Shown here piece after piece: positions 15,367 to 20,700 of a DNA stretch of 20,700 nucleotides; positions within the stretch are counted from its first letter, which is position 1; each line of letters starts with the position of its first letter. The stretch comes from JBAVQS01 sp049694275. Its GTDB lineage: Bacteria; Chloroflexota; Anaerolineae; UBA4142; SHND01. The translations under genes and the position numbers were made by a program. The notes beneath the pieces are model-generated. The model worked only from the letters and a program-made list of their open reading frames with translations, had not been told where the DNA came from and searched no databases. Location: assembly GCA_049694275.1 (NCBI GenBank), contig JBAVQS010000200.1:1-20700 (forward strand). Reading direction: 5' to 3'.

Positions 15367-15459
15367 ATCAGGACACAGGGGCAAGTCACACGCTGCAAGC
15401 TACAGGTCGCAATCAGCGCTGCGATCCGGCGCTTGTGTCCTGCGACATGTGACCTGCGC
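15367..15459. repeat. imperfect foldback element between chelatase and methyltransferase genes
   Basis: The left side reads as CAGG/CAAG words (CAGGACACA, GGCAAGTCACA, GCAAGCTACAGGTCGCA). The right side reads as their complements (TGTGTCCTG, TGCGACATGTGACCTG). CAGGACACA starting at 15368 pairs perfectly with TGTGTCCTG ending at 15442, and the inner arms pair imperfectly. It lies after the chelatase stop on the minus strand and may form a transcript-end structure. Function unknown. Confidence 0.5.
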
Positions 15460-16404
15460 CTATTTCGGAAGCAGGTTCTCGCGTACCATCGCGAACAACT
15501 CTTCCGCCTTGAGCTCCTTGAGCGTATAGACCGCGCCGCCCAGCTTGTCGGCCAGCATCGCGGCGAGACCCCGGTCAAAGGCCTCATGCTCGGTATTGAT
15601 CACAATGGAGCGCAGGTCGCTCTTGTGAATCATCTGCGCGATGCGATGCGCCTCTTCCTGCGGCGGCAGATCGGTGATTGACACGTTCCCTGCGCCGTCG
15701 GTGACCACGATCATGAGCGGCATCACCTCCGGGTCGCGCATCCGCTCGCGAATCAGAATCTGGTGCGCGAGCAGCAGGCCGGCGCTCAACGGAGTCTTGC
15801 CGCCGACCGGAATGTCCTTGAGCGCCTTTTGCGCCAGCTCGACCGAGGAGGTAGGCGGGAGCACCGTGCGCGCCTCCTCTTTTTGAAAGACAACCAGCCC
15901 CACCCGGTCGCGCTTTTGATAGGCGTCGACCAGCAGCGACATGATCGCGCCCTTGGTGGCAATCATCCGCTCGGCCGCCGCCATCGACCACGACGCGTCG
16001 ACGACAAAGAGGATCAGGTTGGCCGCACGCCGCACGCGCACCTTTTGGCGCAGGTCCTGCGTTTCGATGGCGAGCGCGACATCCTGGCGATCGCGCCGGA
16101 TCTGGTGCGGCGCGGCGCTGCGAAAGGTCGCGTCAAAAGCGACATCATTCAGATCGCCGTGCATCTCGCGCGCGCGAATATACCGGCCGCGCTTGCGCTC
16201 GGTCTGCGTGCGCGAGCGCTTGCCCGCCTGGTTGCGCGCCATCTTGTCGATGGGGGTCTGGAGCTTTTGGGGCTTGAACGAGTCGCCGATGGGGACGATA
16301 CGATCGGCGGGACGGGGCGACGGCCGGGGGTCGTGCCCCTGTCCCTGCGTCGATTGCTCCCCCGGCGGAGGGGTGGTATCCGGGGATTCCTGGCTACTTA
16401 GCGC
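15460..16404 (-). CDS. Metal chelatase VWA (ChlD/BchD-like) part, read by -1 frameshift from the ATPase gene
   Basis: This frame encodes the von Willebrand A half of a magnesium/cobalt-chelatase-type AAA subunit. VWA features are the MIDAS motif DASWS preceded by LILFVV (DxSxS kept, though Trp replaces the usual Gly), GGKTPLSAGL with the MIDAS Thr, and IVVTDGAGN. Upstream is the Arg-rich segment GKRSRTQTERKRGRYIRAR. The first ATG is at 16242 and has no ribosome binding site. Family-like linker sequence (DRIVPIGDSFKPQKL) lies upstream of it in the same frame, and no ATG, GTG or TTG occurs between 16243 and 16404. The frame is open back through the A9 run at 16405-16413. The likely product is a fusion of ATPase residues 1-360 with 314 residues from here, about 674 in all, the usual length of one-chain homologues. 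Independent translation from 16242 (260 residues) is the weaker alternative. Confidence 0.82.
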   Translation of the reverse strand, partial: ALSSQESPDTTPPPGEQSTQGQGHDPRPSPRPADRIVPIGDSFKPQKLQTPIDKMARNQAGKRSRTQTERKRGRYIRAREMHGDLNDVAFDATFRSAAPHQIRRDRQDVALAIETQDLRQKVRVRRAANLILFVVDASWSMAAAERMIATKGAIMSLLVDAYQKRDRVGLVVFQKEEARTVLPPTSSVELAQKALKDIPVGGKTPLSAGLLLAHQILIRERMRDPEVMPLMIVVTDGAGNVSITDLPPQEEAHRIAQMIHKSDLRSIVINTEHEAFDRGLAAMLADKLGGAVYTLKELKAEELFAMVRENLLPK

Positions 16405-16420
16405 TTTTTTTTTACGTCCT
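16360..16420 (-). promoter_or_regulatory. candidate -1 recoding site: SD-like AGGA, slippery A9/A-AAA-AAG, downstream stem
   Basis: On the minus strand the zero frame reads GTA AAA AAA AAG CGC TAA (16415-16398). It contains the heptamer A-AAA-AAG, the efficient shift site known from dnaX, within nine consecutive A residues (16413-16405). An SD-like AGGA (16420-16417) lies six bases upstream of the heptamer. Downstream, CCCCGG (16385-16380) can pair with CCGGGG (16365-16360), but the spacer of 18 bases is longer than usual. Either ribosomal slippage or RNA-polymerase slippage that adds one A would enter the VWA frame. Confidence 0.78.
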
Positions 16421-17483
16421 GGTTTTTCTCGCCGCGCGGCGCATCGGGCGCCTGGACTCCCTCGCGCGCCTTTTCCAACTGCTTTTCGAGCTGCTCAAAT
16501 TTGAGCTCGACATCCTGGAACGGTTTTCGCTTGAGCCGGTGCGGTAGCGCCAGCTCGGCCGCCAGCAAAATATCCTCTTCGCTAATCGTGTCCCGTCCGG
16601 CCAGCGCGGCCTGGGCGCGCGCCGCCTTGAGGATCACCAGGTCGGCGCGGTGGCCGTCCACTTCAAGGCCGGAGGTGAGCGCGGCGATGGCGTAGAGGTC
16701 GGTTTGTGAATGCTTGACGCGCGGCAGCTTTTCGCGCGCCGCCTCAATCTCTTTCGAGATCTTGAGCTCGGCGGTCTGCCATTCGAGCACAAAGGCATTG
16801 GGGTCCTGCTCGAACGCCAGGCGCCGCTCCAGAATTTCGACGCGCTGCTCCGGGTCCGGGATGCCGCGAATCTCACAGGCGAGGCCAAAGCGGTCGAGAA
16901 GCTGTGGGCGCAGTTCCCCCTCTTCCGGGTTCATGGTGCCGACGAGCACGAACTGCGCCGGATGCTGGAACGAGATGCCCTCGCGCTCGACCACGTTCAC
17001 GCCCATCGCCGCCGAATCGAGCAGCAGGTCCACCACGTGATCGTCGAGGAGGTTGACCTCGTCCACATAGAGGATGCCGCGGTTGGCGGCGGCGAGCACC
17101 CCCGGCTCGAATTTCTTTTCGCCCTTTTTAATCGCGGTCTCGATGTCCAGCGTCCCGACGACGCGGTCCTCGGTCGCGCTCACCGGCAGATCGACAAGCC
17201 GGACCTTGCGCCGCGCGACCGGAAGGGTATGCCCGCGCGCGACGCGCGCGTTGCACTCGTCACAGAGATGACTGTTGTGCGGATTGCAGGAAAAGCGGCA
17301 GTCGGCGACGACCTCGATCCCGGGGAGGAGCGCCGCGAGCGCGCGCACCGCCGTCGATTTGGCCGTGCCCCGCTCGCCGCGAATCAGCACTCCGCCGATC
17401 AAGGGGTTGATCGCGTTCAGCACCAGCGCCCGCTTCATCCGGTCCTGGCCGACAATTGCGGTAAAAGGAAAAACAGGTAGCAT
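16398..17483 (-). CDS. Metal chelatase AAA+ ATPase subunit (ChlI/BchI-like, CobN-associated type)
   Basis: This AAA+ motor drives metal insertion into tetrapyrroles with a large CobN/BchH-type subunit, which is not in this window. The 361-residue frame has Walker A GERGTAKST (36-44), Walker B ILYVDEVNLLDD (137-148), TMNPEEGELRPQLLDRFG (183-200, with the arginine finger region), and the sensor-2 region near HRADLVILKAARAQAAL. A CX3CX7CX2C cluster (Cys62, 66, 74, 77) is typical of cobaltochelatase-associated relatives rather than photosynthetic BchI. ATG 17483 has AAGGTGA upstream and a TATAAT promoter at 17553. The frame ends KKKR-stop at the A9 run, two codons after the slippery heptamer. The same gene should therefore yield this short ATPase and an ATPase-VWA fusion. 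Metal specificity (Co or Mg) is not decidable here. Confidence 0.9.
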   Translation of the reverse strand: MLPVFPFTAIVGQDRMKRALVLNAINPLIGGVLIRGERGTAKSTAVRALAALLPGIEVVADCRFSCNPHNSHLCDECNARVARGHTLPVARRKVRLVDLPVSATEDRVVGTLDIETAIKKGEKKFEPGVLAAANRGILYVDEVNLLDDHVVDLLLDSAAMGVNVVEREGISFQHPAQFVLVGTMNPEEGELRPQLLDRFGLACEIRGIPDPEQRVEILERRLAFEQDPNAFVLEWQTAELKISKEIEAAREKLPRVKHSQTDLYAIAALTSGLEVDGHRADLVILKAARAQAALAGRDTISEEDILLAAELALPHRLKRKPFQDVELKFEQLEKQLEKAREGVQAPDAPRGEKNQDVKKKR

Positions 17484-17497
17484 TCACATCACCTTCA

Positions 17498-17535
17498 GTG
17501 CATCCACACCGGATCGTTTCACGACGATGATGCAC
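17498..17535 (-). promoter_or_regulatory. nested hairpin in the chelatase 5' leader
   Basis: Outer arms GTGCATC/GATGCAC (17535-17529 with 17504-17498) and inner arms ATCGT/ACGAT (17528-17524 with 17517-17513) form a two-part stem with an eight-base bulge. It lies between the predicted transcription start (about 17546) and ATG 17483, ending about 15 bases before the start codon. It could control ribosome access. It is too small to be a cobalamin riboswitch. Confidence 0.45.
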
Positions 17536-17552
17536 CAGTCTAGATGCGTAAG

Positions 17553-17580
17553 ATTATATCACGCACGTCCGAAAATTCAA
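17553..17580 (-). promoter_or_regulatory. sigma-70-type promoter for the chelatase gene
   Basis: On the minus strand, TTGAAT (17580-17575) and a perfect TATAAT (17558-17553) are 16 bases apart. The predicted transcript starts near 17546 and has a leader of about 63 bases. This separates chelatase transcription from the upstream parAB genes. Confidence 0.8.
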
Positions 17581-17596
17581 GCGGCGGTACATAGGC

Positions 17597-17788
17597 CGCA
17601 GGGCACAGGTTGCAAGTCGCAAGACAAGTCACAGGGCACCGGCGGCAAGTTGCTGGGCGCAAGGCTCAGGTCACAAGGACTTAACAGAAGGTCCCAGAAT
17701 GCCAGCGCAATTGCGCTCGGCAGCCTGGGACCTGTACCGTGTGTCTTGTCGCCTGTAATCTGTTGCCTGTAACGTGTAACCCGCCTGC
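17597..17788. repeat. large word-based foldback element between parB and the chelatase promoter
   Basis: The 17484-17788 gap is non-coding. It holds the chelatase leader and promoter (to 17580), then this element. The left part is a run of CAAGTC/CAGG words. The right part is a run of CCTGT/CTTGT words ending CCTGTAATC, TTGCCTGTAACGTGTAACCC. The core is a strong hairpin in which AGGTCCCAG (17689-17697) pairs with CTGGGACCT (17725-17733), with TGCC/GGCA and the perfect palindrome AGCGCAATTGCGCT (17704-17717) inside. GACAAG (17623-17628) can pair with CTTGTC (17745-17750). It follows the parB stop on the minus strand and may end or protect that transcript. Confidence 0.7.
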
Positions 17789-18676
17789 CTACTTGATCAC
17801 TCGACGGTAGATCGCGTCCAGCTCTTCTTCCGAATAAAATTCGATGACGATCTTGCCGCCCTTATTGGAGCGCACCAGTTCCACCTTGGTGCCGAACGCC
17901 CGGCGGAAATCCTCTTCGATGGCGCTGGTCTCCGGGAGCACCGCATGCCCGTTCCCGTTGTGCTTGCGCGCGTTTTGGGGTGTCGCTTCCAGCGCACGCC
18001 GCACCAGCTCCTCGGTCTGCCGGACCGACAGGTTGCGCGCCACGACGATTTTGAGCATGGCCTGCATCCGCCCCTCGTCGCCGAGCTGCAAGAGCGCGCG
18101 CGCATGTCCCTCGCTGATCTGTTCGCCGGCGAGCGCCTCCTTGAGCGCGGCGGGCAGGCGCAAGAGGCGCAAAATATTTGCGACGGTCGTCCGGTCCTTG
18201 CCCACCTTGCGCGCCACCTGTTCCTGGGTCAGGCCAAAATCGTCCATCAACTGGCGATAAGCCTCGGCCTCCTCCAGCGGGTTCAGGTCGGCGCGCTGGA
18301 TGTTCTCGACGAGCGCGAGCTCGAGCATCTGCTGCGGGCTGGTCCCGCGCACAATCGCGGGCACCTGCTGCAGGCCGGCCAGCTTGGCCGCGCGCCAGCG
18401 CCGTTCGCCCGCAATCAGGTGATACCGCGCGCCCGAGGGCAGGTTCACTGGCGCCGTGGTGAGCAAGAGCGGCTGCAAGACTCCGTGCTCGCGAATCGAG
18501 GCGGCCAGCTCTTCGAGCTCGCGTGAATGTACGATGTGGCGGGGCTGGCGTGGGTTCGGCTCGATCTGCGTCAGCTCCACCTGCTGCACACCGCTGTCGG
18601 TGGACGCGGGCCGTACGGGCGGCGGCGGAATGAGCGCGCCGAGTCCCCGGCCAAGACCATGTTTTGCGATTGTCAT
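17789..18676 (-). CDS. parB: Chromosome partitioning protein ParB (Spo0J)
   Basis: ParB is a CTP-dependent DNA clamp that loads at parS sites near the origin, spreads, and works with ParA in segregation. The 295-residue protein starts with the typical GLGRGLGALIP and has the ParB/Srx nucleotide-binding region with the hallmark GERRWRAA (90-97) and ENIQRADLNPLEEA (124-137). A helix-turn-helix for parS follows (about 148-170, LTQEQVARKVGKDRTTVANILRL), and a C-terminal dimerisation domain ends EELDAIYRR. GGGGAGG just upstream of ATG 18676 is the clearest Shine-Dalgarno on this strand. parA lies 90 bases upstream in the same direction, the usual parAB order. A parS-like sequence is present at 15351-15366. 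Confidence 0.96.
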   Translation of the reverse strand: MTIAKHGLGRGLGALIPPPPVRPASTDSGVQQVELTQIEPNPRQPRHIVHSRELEELAASIREHGVLQPLLLTTAPVNLPSGARYHLIAGERRWRAAKLAGLQQVPAIVRGTSPQQMLELALVENIQRADLNPLEEAEAYRQLMDDFGLTQEQVARKVGKDRTTVANILRLLRLPAALKEALAGEQISEGHARALLQLGDEGRMQAMLKIVVARNLSVRQTEELVRRALEATPQNARKHNGNGHAVLPETSAIEEDFRRAFGTKVELVRSNKGGKIVIEFYSEEELDAIYRRVIK

Positions 18677-18748
18677 AGAACCTCCCCAAGCGACAGGTGA
18701 CGCGTGATAAAAAAGCCAGGCGCACCCTGTGAATCTATAAAGCGCCCT

Positions 18749-18788
18749 CTTGCTAACTGCTGACCGCTAACCGTTGCTTGCTAACTGC
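18749..18788. repeat. 12-bp direct repeat spanning the parA 3' end and spacer
   Basis: CTTGCTAACTGC occurs exactly at 18749-18760 and 18777-18788 with a related GCTGACCGCTAACCG between. The second copy lies inside the last codons of parA and the first lies after its stop. Word-like intergenic repeat sequence therefore reaches into the coding end of parA. Confidence 0.7.
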
Positions 18789-19546
18789 ATCCTCTGCAAA
18801 AATTCTTCGGCCAGTTGTTCGTATGCCTGGCCGCCGCGCGAGTGGCGATCGAATTTGACCAGCGGCTCGCCAAAGCTTGGCGCCTCCGCGATGCGGACAT
18901 TGCGCGGGATGATTGTGCGAAAAACCTCGTCCGGAAAATTCGTCTGCACCTGCTCGACCACTTGCTGCGAGAGATTGGCGCGTCCATCGAACATTGTCAT
19001 GACCAGCCCGAACAGCGTCAGGCGCGCGTTGAGTCGTTCGCGCACCAGCGCAATCGTCTGGAGCAATTGCGCCAGCCCTTCGAGCGCCAGGTATTCGCAC
19101 TGAACCGGGATGAGCACGCGGTCAGCGGCGACGAGCGCGTTCACCGTGAGCAGACCCAGCGAGGGCGGGCAGTCGATAAAGATCACGTCGAACTCGTTGG
19201 TCAACGGCCGGAGGAGTTTCGAGAGTAGAAACTCGCGGCTCGCCGTGTCCGCCAGCTCGATCTCAGCGCCGGCAAGCGCCGAAGTCGAAGGGACGAGCAC
19301 CAGGTTCTTGACGCGAGTCGAGACCAGGATATCGGCGAGCGACATGGATTCGAGCAGTACATCATAGATGGAACCGTTCAGCGAGAACCGGTCGATGCCC
19401 AGGCTCGAAGTCGCATTTCCCTGTGGGTCGAGATCGACGAGCAGGACCTGCCGGCCCTTATCTGCGACGAATGCCGCCAAATTCACCGCCGTGGTCGTCT
19501 TGCCGACGCCACCTTTTTGGTTGGCAAACGCATATATTGTGGTCAT
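18767..19546 (-). CDS. parA: Chromosome partitioning ATPase ParA (Soj)
   Basis: ParA is a deviant-Walker ATPase that binds DNA non-specifically and is released by ParB, moving origins apart. The 259-residue product begins MTTIYAFANQKGGVGKTTTA, with deviant Walker A KGGVGKTT at 11-18. Then come LLVDLDPQGNATSSLG, FIDCPPSLGLLTVNAL (Walker B region), the VPVQ-equivalent VLIPVQCEYLALEGLAQL, and NVRIAEAPSFGEP. ATG 19546 is preferred; an in-frame TTG six codons upstream adds unconserved residues. No clear Shine-Dalgarno is visible, but a perfect TATAAT promoter lies about 40 bases upstream. The C-terminal LASNG is encoded by a 12-bp repeat that recurs after the stop, so the natural C-terminus may have been altered. 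parB follows. Confidence 0.95.
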   Translation of the reverse strand: MTTIYAFANQKGGVGKTTTAVNLAAFVADKGRQVLLVDLDPQGNATSSLGIDRFSLNGSIYDVLLESMSLADILVSTRVKNLVLVPSTSALAGAEIELADTASREFLLSKLLRPLTNEFDVIFIDCPPSLGLLTVNALVAADRVLIPVQCEYLALEGLAQLLQTIALVRERLNARLTLFGLVMTMFDGRANLSQQVVEQVQTNFPDEVFRTIIPRNVRIAEAPSFGEPLVKFDRHSRGGQAYEQLAEEFLQRMQLASNG

Positions 19547-19582
19547 GGTAGCAATAGCATACAACAGCTTGTGTTAGGCTCT

Positions 19583-19611
19583 ATTATATCTTATGTCGCG
19601 CGCGAGGGCAA
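19583..19611 (-). promoter_or_regulatory. sigma-70-type promoter for parAB
   Basis: On the minus strand, TTGCCC (19611-19606) and a perfect TATAAT (19588-19583) are 17 bases apart. The predicted start near 19576 gives a leader of about 30 bases before ATG 19546. Confidence 0.78.
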
Positions 19612-19612
19612 G

Positions 19613-19645
19613 ACCGCCTCCTCCGCTATGAGCGGAGGAGGCGGT
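19613..19645 (-). terminator. perfect 15-bp GC-rich hairpin after the surface-protein gene
   Basis: ACCGCCTCCTCCGCT (19613-19627) and AGCGGAGGAGGCGGT (19631-19645) are perfect complements around a three-base loop. The hairpin sits 44 bases after the stop of the minus-strand repeat protein and directly before the parA promoter, which is terminator position. It lacks a U tract (CTTGCCC follows), so termination may need another factor, or it may insulate parAB. Confidence 0.65.
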
Positions 19646-19688
19646 AAACATCTGGTCCTGCCGGGGAGGACAAGTGAGGGGAATAGTA

Positions 19689-20570
19689 TTAGTGGAGGTA
19701 GCGGCGGAAAAACAGGCCGACCGCGGCCAGCGCAAGGACCGCCGCACCCAGCCCTAACCCCAACAGGGGCAGGTTATCGAGTGTAGCGGCGGCGGGGACC
19801 TCGACCCTGGCAATGGGGTGCCGGGTACCGGTCCCGGTCAGTTCCACATCTTCCAGTTGATAATAATAGGTCCGGCCGGGAACCACCTGCGTGTCTGCAT
19901 ACGCATAGCTGCTGCCGATTACCGCATTGGCCGAGGCGGGAATGAGCGGCCCATTGATACGGACGTAGGGGCCTTCCGGGTATTCGCTGCGATAGAGGTT
20001 GAACCCGGCCGTATTGAGCTCGCTGACGGTGGTCCACTCCAGCCGCACCGGAACGGAGGCCGCGGCCGAGAAGGAACTGAGCGTCACCAGTGTAGTTTTT
20101 TCAAATACCGCCATAACCCCCCTGGGTCCGTTCATCGTTACCGAGCAGCCTGCAACTCCCGAACAGTCCCCAGACCATCCTGTAAAAGACCAGGCGGGGT
20201 CCGTAGTTGTTGCAGACAACGAGACTATTACCCCATTGTTTAGCACGGCGCTGCATATGCCGCCACAGTTAATCGGGCCGCCCGTAATTGTCCCATTTCC
20301 AGTTACAGATGTACTGAGGAAGCGACCGAATGTAGCGGTCACAGCCTTGGGACCATTCATGGTTACCGAGCAGCCTCCCGTTCCCGAACAGGCTCCGCTC
20401 CATTCCTTAAACGCCCAGCCTGGATTCTCAGTTACGGACAATGAGACGTTTACTCCATTGCTCCACACATCTTCACATGGACCAGCGGTGCAGGAATCGC
20501 CATTGGGGTCGGTCACGCTCCCACCCCCAATGATGGAGGTAGTGAGCTTGCGGCCGAACTCGGCGGTAAT
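19689..20570 (-). pseudogene. Divergent InlB-like repeat surface protein, 5' end cut off by an IS element
   Basis: This is the C-terminal part of an exported, probably surface-attached protein. It has two tandem ~75-residue repeats (20322-20549 and 20097-20321), each with a WSGxCSGxxGCSVTMNGP core and ending in a TATF-like strand. This is the divergent InlB B-repeat / Bacterial_repeat pattern, with paired cysteines. Next is a fibronectin-III-like domain (LEWTTVSELNTAGFNLYRS ... TYYYQLEDVELTGT) and a final hydrophobic segment near LPLLGLGLGAAVLALAAVG followed by RRYLH, an anchor or sorting-type tail. The tail of an earlier repeat (TAEFGR) is read up to about 20567. There the homology stops and the sequence becomes an IS end, and the frame meets a TAG at 20660-20658. 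No ATG or TTG start, signal peptide or ribosome binding site exists; GTG 20516 is mid-repeat. Confidence 0.75.
20097..20549 (-). repeat. two tandem coding repeats of about 226 bp (divergent InlB-like)
   Basis: Copies 20322-20549 and 20097-20321 encode 76 and 75 residues that align along their whole length. The shared TGG-TCN-GG core and the CSVTMNGP segment are nearly identical. They are similar but not identical in DNA, which indicates old duplication with divergence. Confidence 0.8.
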
Positions 20571-20700
20571 ATTCTTAGAAAGTGTTTTGGAATTCAGGTT
20601 TGGGTGGTCAACAGGCGTAACATACGATGGATACTGGCCGCATAGATAGACGCTTCGCTAGATTTGACTTGATGCTCAAAGTCACGACTCAGCCGGCGAT
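20570..20700 (-). mobile_element. left end of an IS5-like insertion sequence (continues beyond window)
   Basis: The element's boundary is placed near 20565-20575, where the surface-protein reading frame loses homology and sequence starting about TATTCTTAGAAAGTGTTTTG resembles the terminal inverted repeats of IS5-family (IS427-type) elements. The transposase tail in the same strand supports this. The other end, its matching repeat and the target duplication are outside the window, so the exact border is approximate. Confidence 0.6.
20594..20698 (-). CDS. IS5-family-like transposase, C-terminal 34 residues (partial)
   Basis: Reading the minus strand from the window edge gives RRLSRDFEHQVKSSEASIY then AASIHRMLRLLTTQT and a TGA at 20596-20594. 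RRLS-[KR]-D-[YF]-E....SSEA-IY-A-I--MLR-L is the characteristic C-terminus of IS5-type DDE transposases, just after the catalytic glutamate helix. Only this tail is visible; the catalytic residues are beyond the edge. It is co-oriented with the interrupted surface-protein gene. The frame is independent of that gene's frame. Confidence rests on a short but distinctive match. Confidence 0.7.
   Translation of the reverse strand, partial: RRLSRDFEHQVKSSEASIYAASIHRMLRLLTTQT

Noticed and set aside
15460..16242. VWA gene translated independently from ATG 16242
   Set aside because: No ribosome binding site, and family-like sequence continues upstream of this ATG in the same frame; frameshift fusion explains it better.
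17514..17529. Second parS half-site (GTTTCACG)
   Set aside because: Only the left half matches; an eight-base match is expected by chance about once in this window, and it lies inside the leader hairpin.
17484..17580. Cobalamin riboswitch before the chelatase gene
   Set aside because: The leader is only about 63 bases from the predicted start, and no B12-box-like core was seen; only a simple nested stem is present.
17597..17788. CRISPR-like array
   Set aside because: Words are too short and degenerate, no constant repeat-spacer period exists, and no cas gene is present.
19689..20516. Intact surface-protein gene starting at GTG 20516
   Set aside because: The GTG lies inside a repeat, with repeat sequence upstream in frame and no signal peptide.

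Overview
The window looks like a high-GC bacterial chromosome, most likely Chloroflexota (Anaerolineae-like). This lineage call is an inference from gene content: a DUF2723-type membrane glycosyltransferase tail with beta-sandwich repeats, a membrane-anchored YvcK, a long Rel, a CobN-associated-type chelatase, a divergent InlB-like repeat surface protein, and intergenic foldbacks built from short degenerate words. No rRNA, tRNA, CRISPR array or prophage was seen.

Plus-strand half (1-12597). The 3' end of a large membrane protein (2-1417) runs into a 5-oxoprolinase cassette pxpA-pxpB-pxpC (1429-3803) and a small DUF4259 protein (3870-4268). A strong sigma-70-type promoter (4284-4311) then drives yvcK-gap-pgk (4335-7999), which joins a gluconeogenesis regulator to two triose-phosphate enzymes. 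A second promoter (8080-8108) drives rel (8131-10287), the (p)ppGpp synthetase/hydrolase. An LCM-type methyltransferase (10384-11217) and a divergent SHMT-like PLP enzyme (11254-12597) follow.

Minus-strand half (12686-20700), read right to left. An IS5-like transposase tail at the right edge has interrupted a repeat-containing, C-terminally anchored surface protein (19689-20570). Next come a perfect hairpin, a parA promoter, parA and parB (19546-17789). A separately promoted metal-chelatase gene follows (17483-15460). An operon-like string finishes the half: methyltransferase with zinc ribbon, toxin-like protein, DUF2283 antitoxin-like protein and FIST-domain sensor (15295-12686). SHMT-like and FIST genes converge at 12600-12690.

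The most interesting item is the chelatase. The ATPase (ChlI/BchI-like) frame ends two codons after an A9 run containing the heptamer A-AAA-AAG. The VWA (ChlD/BchD-like) frame is the -1 frame and is open through that point, has no start codon near the junction, and carries family-like linker sequence upstream of its first ATG. One gene therefore probably makes a 361-residue ATPase and a roughly 674-residue ATPase-VWA fusion by ribosomal frameshifting or transcriptional slippage. Other points of note are a parS-like site at 15351-15366, a family of intergenic foldbacks next to genes that lack a Shine-Dalgarno, an EXDD-type Rel with an intact hydrolase site, and an apparently acquired toxin-antitoxin-like pair.
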